From Flaveria trinervia (Eukaryota > Streptophyta > Magnoliopsida > Asterales > Asteraceae): DNA of 64,000 nucleotides. Location of the stretch: positions 38,698,231-38,762,230 of the forward strand of contig CM046457.1 of NCBI GenBank assembly GCA_025506515.1. The letters are read 5' to 3'. Shown here piece after piece: positions 22,057 to 33,792 of this stretch (position 1 is the first letter of the stretch; each line of letters starts with the position of its first letter). The translations under genes were made by a program, and so were the position numbers. The notes below the pieces were generated by a model. It was not told where the DNA came from and ran no database searches. It was given only the letters and a program-made list of their open reading frames with translations.

Positions 22057-22870
22057 ATGGCCGTAAACAATAATGTTACCATCCCGACCGTCCCTACCCT
22101 ATCACTGAGAACCATCTTAGAAAGGGATCGTCTTAACCATAATAACTTTATGGACTGGTTTCGAAACCTGAGAATTGTTCTCAAGCAAGAGAAAAAGGCC
22201 TATGTCCTTGACGATCCCATTCCTGACCAACCCGACCCCGAGGATGTTGAGGCCTATAACGATTGGCTTCAATACACTGAGGATTCCATGCAGGTTTCCT
22301 GCCTCATGTTGGGAACTATGATTCCCAAACTCCAAAAGGATTTGGAGCATCTTGGGGCATATGACATAACTACCCAGTAGAAGGAAATGTTCCTTCAACA
22401 AGCACGGGTAGAGCGCTTCGAAATGGTTCGAGCGTTTCATGCTTGTCGCATGGAAGAAACCCAATCGGTATCATCTTATGTACTTAAGATGAAATGCCAC
22501 GTTGATCGCCTCGAGAGGCTTAATTGTCCCGTCTCATAGGAGCTGGCCACGGATTTGATCCTTAATGGCCTTACTAAAAGGTTTGAGACGTTCATAATGA
22601 ATTACAATATGAACGGGTAGGGATGGGTAGAAACGTTCTACCTGTTCTCTCGATCAATGAGGGAGGCAATAAGAAAAGGCCATTCCTTGATCCCAAGGCA
22701 AATGTTGCCAAAGGAAAGGGGTGCATAAAAGGAAAGGGGAAGGGAAAGGCTAATGTGGAACCTCCAATGCCTAAGCTTAAGAAACCTAAAGTAACGGAGA
22801 ACGATCCATGCTTTGAGTGTGGTGAGATAGGTCATTGGAAAAGGAATTGTCCAACCTATCTCAAAGAGTT
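22057..22870 (+). pseudogene. Copia-2 gag
   Basis: Start MAVNNNVTIPTVPTLSLRTI, the family N-terminus. LNHNNFMDWFRNLRIVLKQE is followed by KKAYVLDDPIPDQP. A TAG lies at 22378-22380, another at 22538, and a larger lesion near 22618 replaces the segment before the basic region. The CCHC knuckle at 22809-22850 is intact (CFECGEIGHWKRNC). Three lesions make it non-functional. Confidence 0.88.
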
Positions 22871-25377
22871 AAGAAAGAAGAGGGATGCTGGGCAAACCTC
22901 AGGTACAACTTTCATAATTCACATTGGTTTAAATGTTATTTCTTCAAACACATGGGTATTGGATACCGGATGTGGAACTCATATGCAATTTGTTGTAGGG
23001 GTTCAAAAGAAATAAGCAGTTCAAGAAGGGAGACACAAGTCTCTACATGGGCAACGGAGCAAAAGTTGACGTCGAAGCCCAAAGAGACAATCTTTTGAAA
23101 CTTTCAAAGAGTTTGGAAGTTGTTCTTAAGAACATTTTGTATGCTCTTAGTTTGACTAGGAACATAATTTTGATTTCCGTTTTAAAACAATGTGGTTATG
23201 AATTAAAGTTTGTTAACAATAGTATTTATGTTTGTATGGATGATGTATTTTATTTCAAGGCTATTCCTTTTAATGGAATCTATGAATTGGTTCATAATGA
23301 TTCATCCCATAATAGCTCATTATACCAAATAAGCACCAAGAAACTTAAAATGGATTTAAGTGATTCTTATCTTTGGCATTTTCGTGTTGGTCACATAAAC
23401 AAGAATGGGATTCAAACACCTCAAAGAATGGTCTTTTGAAAACAAATGAAAATGTTTCATTTGATAAGTATGGATCTTGTTTACAAGGCAAGATGACCAA
23501 GTCGCCCTTTAGTGATACTAACGATAGGACAAAAGACTTATTGGAAATCATACATTGAGATGTATGTGGCCCTTTTAAGACAATGACAAGAAATGGTGAA
23601 AGATACTTCATTACCTTCACCGATGATTATAGTCGATATGGTTATGTGTACTTGATGATGCATAAACATGAAGCTTTTGAAATGTTCAAAGTCTTTAAGA
23701 ATGAAGTAGAAAATCAACTCAATAAAAATATCTAAGTTCTTCGTTCAGATAGAGGAGGTGAATACCTAAGTGAGGCTTTTCAGTACCATCTAAGAAGTTG
23801 TGGGATCGTCTCACAACTTACCCGACCTGGAACACCATAACATAATGGTGTATCTGAAAGGAGAAACCGAACCCTATTGGATATGGTTCGATCTATGATG
23901 GCTATAAGCTCACTACCTCTATCTTTTTGGGGTTTCACATTGCTCTCCGCGACTCGTATTTTGAATATGGCCCCGACCAAGAAAGGGATTCAACACATTT
24001 TGAAATATGGCATGGAAGAGTTCCATCACTATCATATTTAAAGGTATGGGGTTGTGAAGCTTATGTTAAGCTAAACACCCAAAACAAGTTGGAAAGTCGA
24101 TCCACTAGGTGTATATTTGTTGGATATCCCAAAGATTGTATAGGATACTACTTCTTTGATCCAATAGAGCAAAAGGTATTTATTGCACGAAAGGCAGAGT
24201 TCTTGGAGGCTAAGTTCCTTATGGAAGGAATTACAAATAGAACAGTGGAATTTGATGAGGATCAAGATCCACAAGCGTTACACATTTGGTTAACACTAGC
24301 AATCAATAAGGGGAAGTTGATGATGATCAAGAGGTTGATCAATATACACAAAACGTTTGCAAATCTGGTAGAGTTAGTATTCCACCTAAATGATATGGAT
24401 TTTTCATGAATGGATGCTATGTGGTTGACTCCGATGAGCCAACTACATACCATGAAGCAATGTCCAATTCGGATTGTGACAAATGGCTGGATGCCATGAA
24501 CGTTGAGATGCAATCCATGTATGACAATCAAGTTTAGGAATTGGTTGACCCTCCACTTAACTCCAAATCGGTTGGATGCAAGTGGGTTTCATGAAGAAAA
24601 TGGATATACATGGAAACTTGGATACTTACAAAGCAAGACTTGTAGCAAAAGGTTTTCCTCAAACTCAAAGGGTTGATTACAATGAAAATTTCTCGCCTAT
24701 GGCAATGCTAAAGTCAATTAGGATATTATTTGCCATAGCTGCATATTATGACTATGAGATTTGGCAAATGGATGTCAAAACTGTTTTTCTTAATGGACAT
24801 CTCGAAGAGACTGTCCATTTGGTTCAGCTTGATGGTTTTGTCGGTCCATAACATCGTAATAAAGTATGCAAGTTAAAGAAGTCAATCTATGGATTGAAAC
24901 AAGCATCGAGGAGTTGGAATCAACGTTTTGATGAAGAGATCAAGAAATTTGGTTTCATCAAGAACGCTGATGAGGCTTCTGTATATAATAAGGCTAGTGG
25001 GAGCATAATAACATTCTTGGTATTGTATGTTGATGACATACTACCTTTTGCAAATGATATTCCAACCATGGAAGGTGTTAAAACCTGGCTTGGAAGTTGT
25101 TTTTGCATAAAAGACTTGGTGAAGCCGTCTATATTTTGGGAATAAAGATCTATAGGGATAGATCGAGGCGGTTGATAGGTTTGAACCAAAGTGCATATAT
25201 TGATAAAGTATTGAAAAGGTTCAAGATGGAAAACTCTAAGAAAGTTATGGTACCTATTCAAAGAGGGACAATATTGAGTACATCTCAATGTCCATGTTCA
25301 AAGGATGAGCAAGATCGAATGAAGGACATCCCATATGCGTCTGCTATACGATCCATCATGTATGCGATGATATGCAC
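22871..25377 (+). pseudogene. Copia-2 pol, truncated in early RNase H
   Basis: Protease VLDTGCGTHMQF near 22957; pre-integrase YLWHFRVGHINKN near 23365; integrase with stops at the HSDVCGPF site (TGA near 23557) and before RSDRGGEY (TAA near 23733), while NGVSERRNRT is kept near 23850. RT runs from about 24500 to 25290 with YVDD near 25025, where DDILLF has become DDILPF. The frame ends at MYAMICTR (25377) and joins LTR sequence, so the RNase H catalytic region and 3' tail are lost. Confidence 0.9.
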
Positions 25378-26307
25378 TAGACACATAGAACATTGATGTG
25401 GTTAGTACGTGATGATCCAAGTCGGGACATTCCCAATAACAAGCTTAGCAAACACCAAATAATATTTAAGTGATGATATGATCATTCAATTAAATATATA
25501 CACCAATTTAGAAAATGGGTTTTCTAAATAAGTTGCATATGAGATTGAACAATTTATATGGATATTTCGTTTAATAGATGTTGTTTGCAATGTTATTTAA
25601 GTTACTTAAATAACATCAAATAATAAGAGAGTGTGTATGAGTTATTCAATTAAAAGGTTAATTATATAAATAACCTATATAAATGACTTGTTAATGTGTT
25701 TAATTTTATTTTAAGTTTTGGGGGGAAAACCCATTGTTAAATGGGGCATTCGGCCGCCCACTTTGGAGTTGGGTTCTTTGATTTTCCCTAGTGGTCTTGG
25801 AACAAACATTAGACACAAGTCATTCACTCCACTCTCCTCTCTCTCTTACATGCAAAAACCTAAAGAAAGAAGGGTTTTCTCTCATCTTGTTGAAGCATCT
25901 CACGGCTGAAACATCTCCAGCAGCTCTTCTTTTGGTTTTCTTTGGGTGTTCAACTCCTAGCAACAAGGTGTTTGTCATATATCTTGGGGTATGCAAGCTT
26001 GAGAGGACCTCCTTTGGTGCCTTTAGTCGTTTCATGGAGCTCATCCTCTTCAATCTCTTCTTTTTGCTGCTGAAAGGGTAGTCTATGGCATCCTCTTTAT
26101 GGCTGTCCATAATGTATGTTTGTGTTTACATGCTAGTCTTATTCACATAAAAAGATCCTATGTTTAGGGGTTTGTTTATAACTTTGTAATATCAAGATGA
26201 AACCCGAAATTTTCAGTTCATTAACTAAGTTATAATGCTTGTGTCCGCTGCGTTTTCATTAAGTTTAAATGGTTAAACTATGAATCTTGTTCTAACAAAC
26301 CCCAACA
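25378..26307 (+). repeat. Copia LTR shared between Copia-2 and Copia-3
   Basis: Starts at ACACATAGAAC, so it lacks about the first 20 bases of the LTR, and ends ACCCCAACA followed by a primer site. AGAC is common to the RNase H sequence (CACTAGACC) and the LTR (CAAGACAC), marking a microhomology joint. It serves as the 5' LTR of Copia-3. Confidence 0.88.
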
Positions 26308-27749
26308 TTGGCATCTTGAGCTGGTTATGTGGATAGCTAGCTTGTTTTGTCTTTGTTATATTTCGTTTCATGGGACTTTGAAACCCCTTTTAGGGGCTGC
26401 TATGGTCATGTTTATGAATCCCCAACTTTCAAAGTTATATCACACATGCTTGTGATTAAACTTTGAAAGACATGTATGTTATATTTGTTGTTTGTTTGGG
26501 CAAAACAAAACCTGAAATTTCAGTTTATGTTGGCTGAAATTTCGTGGGTTTTATGTGGGGATTCATTGTTGGTTTGGATGATATGATCGTTGTTTATTAT
26601 GGTGCATAACCTAGCCCTTGACCTTGTGTTATTTGGATGTTTATTATGGTTGTATTTATTCATTCAATTGGGTTGTATTATCTTTTATTTGTGCCTGGCT
26701 TAAAGTGTAATATTATTTATTATTGGGCTGTAATAAATAGATTAGGTACTTTTCTTTTTACTAGAAATCTTGTATTAGGATACAATATCTTGTAATATGA
26801 AGATGTACGTGTTAGAAGCACAAAGGGAAGACACATGAAACATGGAGCATTTGGATGCGGTTTCAAGTGGGAGATTCATGGAACTTTTGTGATGTGTTTT
26901 GTCCCTTAGGAATGTCCTATGGTCCACACTTGTGATGGCAAACAAGTGTGGCCACTTTAGATGCTATGGTTATGCACTTACATTTGGTTCATTCATGGTT
27001 GTTTGTTTATGGTATTGTGGTTGATGACTTTACATATGATTTTGCTTAACTATCCTTTCAATGATCATAACAAACTATCTAAATGGGCTTTAATCATTAA
27101 TAAGTAATAAAAGGTTATTAAAATTGTTTAATGATTTCAAAGATTAAAAGGGGTTTTAATCAATGTACCATAAGGTATCTTGTTTTGAAAACATTCAAAT
27201 ATGTATACATAATGTTTTCTAACTTGTATTATAATATCTCTATACCCTTTTAAAAAAAATAAAAATAAGATCAACACCGTCCTTTTACACAACACTTGAA
27301 TCGCTTGGGAACTCTTAGTGGGATGAAGGTCACCTAACCATTTTGAGGGAACTTGTGACTTGAGGTGAGAATGCCATATTCGTGGGATAAAGGTCACCTA
27401 ACCGCTTATTTTGGCAAACTCACACGTGTGTGTAAGTAGGGTGTCTTGATTTGCAAACCATGTCAAATGGATCACCTATGATATGGTTTCCAAATTGTGT
27501 TGATGGGATTAACATGCCGACTTTACATATGATGTTCAAGTCGATCCCATACCTCTAGAAGTTGCAAATGGTTGCAATCGTCAATCGTTGACCACCTTAT
27601 TAATTTAAATCATGGGATAAAGGGCACCTAACCACTATTTAAATGTAATGTTGGGTTCTAGATTTTAATATGAAAATGAGCTTAAAAGGTATTAATTATT
27701 AAAATAACAATATCGAAACTACTAAAATGATCCTTGTTAAATTTTGTAG
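26308..27749 (+). other. Copia-3 leader, primer site and three ACCTAAC motifs
   Basis: Primer site TTGGCATCTTGAGC at the left edge, then about 1.4 kb without coding capacity. Three copies of the GGTCACCTAACC-type motif occur (ACCTAAC at 27332, 27396 and 27626), at positions equivalent to those in Copia-2. It ends AAATTTTGTAG immediately before the gag ATG. Confidence 0.75.
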
Positions 27750-28622
27750 ATGGCCTCCAATGATTATGATAATCATGATAATTCATCCACGTCCGCCCAA
27801 TCTTTACGAGCGATTCTCCAAAAGGAACGTCTAAACCATAAAAATTTTATCGATTGGTATCGAAACTTGAGAATCATTCTCAAGCAAGAGAAACGATCAT
27901 ATGTTTTAGACGACCCTGTCCCCGACCAACCTAGTGAGGATGATGATGAGGCCTATAATAATTGGATAAAGTACACTGAGGACTCTGTCCAGGTGTCTTG
28001 CCTTATGTTGGCAAGCATGATTCCAGATCTCCAGAAGGAGTATAGCATCACGGAGCTGATGACATGATAACCCAACTGAAGGAAACGTTCCAACAGCAAG
28101 CGAGGTTTGAGCGCTTCGAAACGGTTCGAGCGCTCCATGCATGTCGTATGGACGACAACCAATCAGTTTCATCTTATGTACTTAAGATGAAAAGTCACAT
28201 TGACCGCCTCGAATGGCTAAACTGTCCCGTCTCAAAGGAATTGGCCACGGATTTGATCCTCAATGGCCTTACCAAAAGGTTTGAGACGTTTGTGTTGAAC
28301 TACAACATGAATGCTTGGGACAAAAGCATTGGTGAGCTTCACTCTATGCTCAAAACGGCCGAGGTGGCCATGGGTAAAAGGGTTTTACCCATTCTCACCA
28401 TCCATGAAGGTGGGAACAAAAAAAGGCCTCATCCCACACCCAAGCAAAGGTTGCCAAGGGTAAGGGACCCGTAATTGGAAAAGGGAAAGGGTGGCAAGGG
28501 TGCCACCCAAAGCACAGGAGAAGAGGCAAAAGGTTGCTTCTAATGACCCATGATTCAAGTGTGGGGAGATTGGACACTGGGCAAGAAATTGTCCTGTCCA
28601 TCTACAAGAGTTGAAAGAAAAG
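27750..28622 (+). pseudogene. Copia-3 gag
   Basis: Start MASNDYDNHDNSSTS, then LNHKNFIDWYRNLRII and a nearly open gag. A small deletion near 28040-28065 shifts the frame, and the open stretch 28064-28474 covers the C-terminal half. A further shift near 28442 precedes the basic linker. In the zinc knuckle (about 28551-28594) the first cysteine codon is TGA (TGATTCAAGTGTGG), removing the first zinc ligand. Confidence 0.88.
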
Positions 28623-29262
28623 AGGGATGCCGGGCAGACCTCAGGTACTACATACATGATCCATATTGATTTAAACTTAATATCCTCCAACACATGGGTA
28701 TTAGATACCGGATGTGGAACTCACATTTGCAATTTGTTGCAGGGGTTCAAAAGAAGTAGCAACTTCAACAAAGGGCTTGTTAGACTCTATATGGGCAATG
28801 GGGCTAAAGTTCAAGTTGAAGCCCGTGGTGACTACATCTTGAAACTTCCAAATGGTTTGGAAGTAATTTTGTGCAATGTTTTGTATGCTCCTAGTTTAAC
28901 TAGGACCATTATTTTCGTAGCCCTATTAAAAAATTTTGGATATGTATTATCATTTATTGGAAATGAAATCTATGTTAGTTTGAATGACATGTTTTACTTT
29001 AAATCTATTCCCATCAATGGTATCTATGAATTGGTTCGTGAAAATACATTGAACGATAGCTTATTGTACCAAACTAGTACCAAAAACTCAAATCGGATTT
29101 GAGTAATACTTATCTTTGGCATTGCCGTCTTGGTCACATAAACAAGAAAAGAATACAAATATTACAAAAGAATGGTCTTTTAAAAACAAATGAATGTGAT
29201 TCATTTGATGTATATGAGTCTTGTTTACAAGGTAAAATGACCAAGGCACCTTTTAGTGGCAA
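28623..29262 (+). pseudogene. Copia-3 protease and pre-integrase, interrupted
   Basis: Open stretch 28611-29102 carries the protease motif VLDTGCGTHICNLLQGF and the segment to the pre-integrase domain. A frameshift near 29095 precedes NTYLWHCRLGHINKKR (about 29105-29150). The domain stops at CLQGKMTKAPFSGK (29262), where fragment G begins. About 60 bases of integrase between here and 30914 are missing. Confidence 0.87.
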
Positions 29263-29269
29263 ATGAATG

Positions 29270-29830
29270 TAATGCTGCCACATCTTCAATCATCAACATG
29301 AAGAAGCATGCTCTCAGGTTATACACTCTCAAAAATACCTTTCAATATCAAAAGGAGAGAGTGAGGATTTGGCATGATCCCAGGGTGTCTCATAGGATTC
29401 AAAAGAAAAACATTCCATAGAGATACATTGGCCAAGTAAAGAAGATTGTAGATGAAGTGATCTCACTGGTCTTTGTAGTATCACCCTGGGAAATCCTAGA
29501 TGACTTCAAGAAAGCCTATAAAGCTAATCTGACCCCACAAAAGATGTTGGAGAATAAAATGGTGATAAAGGGGTTAGTGTATAGGAGGCTTGAGGAAGTA
29601 GAAAGAATGAGCTCCAGTTGTTCTTAGAGGGTAATCACCCAGATGAATTTGCTTATAGAGTAATAACAACTGTGGAACTCAAAAATGGGAAGCAGGTCAA
29701 ATACCTATCTGAGTATTATGGGCCAGAATCACTTTTTGAAGGAGGAACAAAAGAGCTTACCATGGAGGAACAAATAACCTTCCTTGAGGCCTATACAAGG
29801 GAGTCATACATACTCATAGTTGGGAAGTAG
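29270..29830 (+). pseudogene. Env-like protein C-terminal domain of fragment G
   Basis: Matches D's env-like C-terminus: KKHALRLYTLKNTFQYQKE, VVSPWEILDDFKKAYK, LEGNHPDEFAYRVITTVE and EYYGPESLFEGG. A stop lies near 29418 and a one-base deletion near 29605. It ends at the TAG at 29828-29830 after LIVGK. Function unknown; no membrane segment. Confidence 0.82.
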
Positions 29831-30049
29831 ATCTCATGGATGGGGTAACAGCTCTGTGTCCAGTTCCCCAAGACAGAGTTCCCATTCATCCTTTGCCAAA
29901 CAGATCATTGAGACTTCTTCCTAGGCCTGTGCTTACAAGGGTCACTTCTAAGCTGATCTAGAAGACAAAAAGACCAATCTTTCTGCCATAATAAGTGAGA
30001 CATCTTCAATAAGTTTAGAGGTTTTGGCTGCATTGGTTCAGGGGGAGTT

Positions 30050-30912
30050 TGTTGGACCAAAAGAACCAATGAGCCTGATCAGAAAAACCTCTAAGTCCCA
30101 CAGACATCACAACAACTGCTGAAGACTTGATCAGCTGTTTGACAAAGTCTGAAGAGCAACAACTGAAGAACAAAGTACTGAAGAGCTGAAGACCAAAGTC
30201 TGAAGATCAATAGCTGAAGACTAAAGTACTGAAGACTTCAAAATATAAAGACTAAAGTACTGAAGACTTCAACAGCTGAAGACCAAAGTCTCAAGATCAA
30301 CAGCTGAAGACTAAAGTACTGAAGATCAACAGCTGAAGTACAAAGACTAAAGACAACAGCTGAAGACATCAGCTGATGACAACAGCTGAAGTTCATGTAC
30401 AAGTACTAAAGCCTTCAGAGTTTGTTACAACAGCTGAAGAAGCATTCTTTAGTTGTTGTGATGGTTTCCTTTCAGTAGTTTTCTTTTGTATTTCAGTACT
30501 TGTAAAACGACTGAAGAGCATGTTCTTCAGTCATTATAGTTTCAGTACTTTCTTTTCACTAGTTGTAGGGATTGTTAACACTTAGTATTTTTGTAAGAAG
30601 ATGTCAGCTATTTTGACATCTTCAGTAGTTGTGTTAACTATCAGTAGTTTTAATAATTCTGTTAGATGTCACTATCAAGTGACATCAGCAGACGTCACAT
30701 CTCCTATATAGAGATGTTGACCTAATTGTACGTGTGACATTCTGGTACCACGAAAGCGCATATTGAATGAAATATCTTTCGCAGAATTCTCTCTCTCTAT
30801 AACCGTTTACTCTTATATTGAATATCAATTGTGTTCTTGTGAGTTGTCTAATTCATTGTTTGATTTCCGCTGCAATACTCTCTAATCAATCAAACGTAGA
30901 TCACTGATCCTA
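30050..30912 (+). repeat. Sirevirus LTR of fragment G (863 bp)
   Basis: Polypurine tract CAGGGGGAGTT at 30039-30049, then TGTTGGACC at 30050. U3 is full of CTGAAGACTTC / CAGCTGAAG / AAGTACTGAAG units (30115-30420) and ACTGAAGA...CTTCAGT inverted repeats. A TATATA lies at about 30704, preceded by the bZIP-like GACGTCAC. It ends near ACTGATCCTAATA. Open frames within it are accidental. Confidence 0.88.
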
Positions 30913-30913
30913 A

Positions 30914-33358
30914 TACTTTTAAACCTATGACAAGGTACAATGAAAGATACTTCATTACCTTTACTGACGACTATAGTCGATATGGGTATGTGTACTTGTT
31001 AAGACACAAAGATGAAGCTTTTGAAATGTTCAAGATCTTTCACAATGAAGTAGAAAATCAACTCAATAAGTCAATTAAAATTCTCCGCACCGATAGAGGA
31101 GGTGAATACCTGAATGATGCTTTTAGGGACCATCTTATAAGTTGTGGGATTGTCTCACAACTATCTCCACCGGGAACACCACAACATAATGGCGTGTCCG
31201 AGCGGAGAAATCAAACTCTATTGGATATGGTTCGATCTATGATGGCTAGAAACTCATTACCTCTATCATTTTGGGGTTTTACTCTGCTCTTTGAGGCCCG
31301 TATTTTGAATATGGCCCCAACCAAGAAAGTGGAAAGGACACCTTATGAAATATGGCATGGAAATGTTCCATCATTTTCATATTTGAGGGTGTGCGGGTGT
31401 GAGTCTTATGTGAAGAGTCCCACCTCGAACAAATTAGAAAGCCGCTCCACTAAGTGTATCTTTATTGGATATCCAAGAGATTCTATGGGATATTATTTCT
31501 ATGATCCAATACAACAAAAGGAGTTTGTTGCCAAAACGGGTGAGTTCTTGGAAACCAAATTCCTTATGGAAGGAACTGGTAGTAGAACTGTGGATCTTGA
31601 AGAGGATCAAGAACAACAACTTGATACACGTTTGGTTGACACTAGTACTCAACATGAGGATGTTGAAAGTGATCAAATAGTTGATCAATACACAGAAAAC
31701 GTTCGCAGATCTAGTAGAACTAGTAATCCACCTGAAAGATATGGATTTTTCACTGATGGATGCTATGTGATAGATTCTGATGAACCAATAACATACCGTG
31801 ATGCATTGCCCTATTCGGATTGTGACAAATGGCTTGAAGCCATGAACGTTGAGATGCAATCCATGTACGACAATCAAGTATGGGACTTGGTTATACCACC
31901 TCTTAACACCAATGTAATTGGATGTAAGTGGGTTTTCAAAAGGAAAACCGATATGCATGGAAACCTGGATACTTATAAAGCAAGACTTCTAGCAAAGGGT
32001 TTCACTCAAACTCAAGGGGTTGATTATGATGAAACTTTCTCCCCTGTTGTAATGCTAAAATCTATTAGGATATTGTTTGCCATAGCTTCTCATTATGATT
32101 ATGAGATTTTGCAAATGGATGTCAAAACGGCTTTCCTAAATGGATATCTTGAGGAAGATGTCTATATGGTTTAACCTGAAGGTTTTGTCGATCCAAAAAA
32201 TCCTAACAAAGTATGCAAGTTAAAAAAATCAATCTATGGATTGAAACAAGCATCCAGAAGTTGGAATCACCCTTTTGATGAAGAAGTAAATAAATTTGGA
32301 TCCATCAAGAATGTTGATGAAGCTTGTGTATATAAGAAAGCTAGTGGGAGCATCATCACTTTCCTAGTATTGTATGTTGATGACATACTACTTTTTGGAA
32401 ATGACATTCCAACATTGGAAGGTGTAAAAACCTAGCTTGGGAGTTGTTTTTCCATCAAGGATCTTGGCGAAGCTGCCTAAATTCTGGGAATAAAGATCTA
32501 TAGGGACAGATCAAGGCAGTTAATTGGTTTAAATCAAAGTGCATACATTGATAAGATCTTGAAAAGGTTCAAGATGGAGAACTCTAAGAAAGGTACGGTA
32601 CCTATTCAAAGAGGAATGATATGGAGTACCACTCAATGTCCAAGCTCAAAGGATGAGCAAGATAAAATGAAGGGAATCCCATACGTATCAACTATTGGAT
32701 CCATCATGTATGCAATGATATGCACTCGGCCGAACGTTTCATGTGCCTTAAGCATGACAAGTTGTTACTAGCAAAATCCTGGAAACAGTCATTGGATGGC
32801 TGTTAAGAACATACTTAAGTACCTAAGGAGGACTAAAGATATGTTTCTAATCTATGGATCTGGTGATGAGGAACTCGTTGTAAAAGGTTACACGGATGCG
32901 AGTTTCCGAACTGATCGTGATGATTCACGATCACAATCTGGATACATTTTCATTCTGAATGGAGGAGCCGTCTCTTGGAAGAGCTCTAAACAGGATGTGG
33001 TGGCTTTATCAACTACAGAATCAGAATATGTCGCCGCCTCATTGGCAGCTCCAGAAGCTGCATGGTTGAAGAAATTCATTGCCGATCGAGGGTTGTCCCT
33101 TCCATTCAGGACCCCCTAGAGATCTTTTGTGATAACGAGGGTGCGATTGCTCAAATCAAGGAACCTCGTGCTCATCAAAAGACTAGGCACATTGAGCGGA
33201 GATTCAACTACATAGGAGATGAAGTTGAGAAAGGAAAGATATGTATTCGCAAAGTTCACACAGATCAAAATATTGCGGATCCTCTTACGAAGCTCCTAGA
33301 AAAGGCAAAGCATGAAGGTCATACTTGTGCCATGGGACTTCGATATTCTAGTTATTGA
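30914..33358 (+). pseudogene. Copia-3 integrase, reverse transcriptase and RNase H
   Basis: One frame is open for 415 codons (30927-32174): integrase with RTDRGGEY and NGVSERRNQT, then GFFTDGCYV, KWLEAMNVEMQSMYD and RT up to MDVKTAFLNGYLEEDVYMV. A TAA at 32172 replaces a Gln codon. Later stops are at 32433 (Trp to TAG), near 32478 and near 32769. RT YVDD lies near 32370. RNase H (YTDASFRTDRDD, STTESEY, CDNEGAI) has a one-base lesion near 33095 and ends at 33358. The first catalytic Asp of integrase was lost with fragment G. Confidence 0.91.
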
Positions 33359-33792
33359 ATTTGATCTGTGATTTCGTATTTGGATATCTGGAACTCTCTT
33401 ACTACTTGAATAAAATTATTTGGTTATAATAATTCAACAAATGTTCTAATTTAGCATGTTCAATCCATGGGTAATTGTTTACTCTAAATGTCCGTAGTTG
33501 TTCATATATGTGGAACAAGTATAAGGGTAAGATTATTATGAATTGGATAACTTATAATTGAAAACCTTAATATTCATGTTTGTTATAAGAATAGAGCATG
33601 ATAAAAAACATGAAAAATGTGTAACAAATCAATGAAACAACATCTCATTAATGGTTCAAACATAGAAACAGTGATTGTTGAATAACAAACTCACCATTTG
33701 CTATGACAACAATGAAACAAATGACAAATGTTCATCCTTGACCATTTAAAGTCAAACTTATAACTGACACACATGTCTCTTGTGCAGATTAC
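33359..33792 (+). other. Truncated Copia-3 3' tail, then B's pre-env region
   Basis: Copia 3' tail sequence runs to about 33552 (ATGAATTGGAT), far short of a polypurine tract or LTR. Beyond it the sequence changes to B's untranslated region before the env-like gene, similar to 10680-10826 of A. No gene seen. Confidence 0.7.
33764..33787 (+). promoter_or_regulatory. Candidate 3' splice site before B's env-like ATG
   Basis: CTGAC at 33764-33768 resembles a branch point; TGTCTCTTGTGCAG ends with AG at 33786-33787, five bases before the ATG at 33793. The match in layout to A (10798-10829), with different bases between, argues for conservation. No donor assigned. Confidence 0.42.

Larger units (their letters stand above)
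29263..30913 (+). mobile_element. Fragment G: 3' end of a Sirevirus inserted in Copia-3
   Basis: Contains the C-terminal part of an env-like gene, a 3' untranslated segment, a polypurine tract and one LTR, all closely matching the 3' end of element D (52600-54251). Its right edge coincides with the LTR end, after which Copia-3 integrase resumes at CTTTTAAACC. The left edge lies inside the env-like gene, so the rest of the element and some integrase bases were deleted. Confidence 0.87.
17299..33552 (+). mobile_element. Copia-2/Copia-3 composite: LTR - internal - LTR - internal
   Basis: A 5' LTR (17299-20598) is followed by a complete leader, gag and pol up to early RNase H (25377). There the frame runs into a second LTR (25378-26307), which has its own primer site, leader, gag and pol to RNase H and part of the 3' tail (33552). 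There is no terminal LTR on the right. The composite sits inside element B. The 5 bases before the first LTR (AAGAC) are not found at the right edge, so that end was lost by deletion. Confidence 0.87.

Noticed and set aside
25718..26110. Three overlapping frames near 26 kb as a small host gene
   Set aside because: They fall in the U5/R part of the shared copia LTR and differ between LTR copies.
30376..30585. Hydrophobic 69-codon frame resembling a membrane protein
   Set aside because: It sits in the U3 repeats of fragment G's LTR and is not kept in D's LTR.
31434..31958. 174-codon minus-strand frame
   Set aside because: Antisense to the open integrase-RT frame of Copia-3; the same antisense shadow recurs in other copies because the sense strand is conserved.
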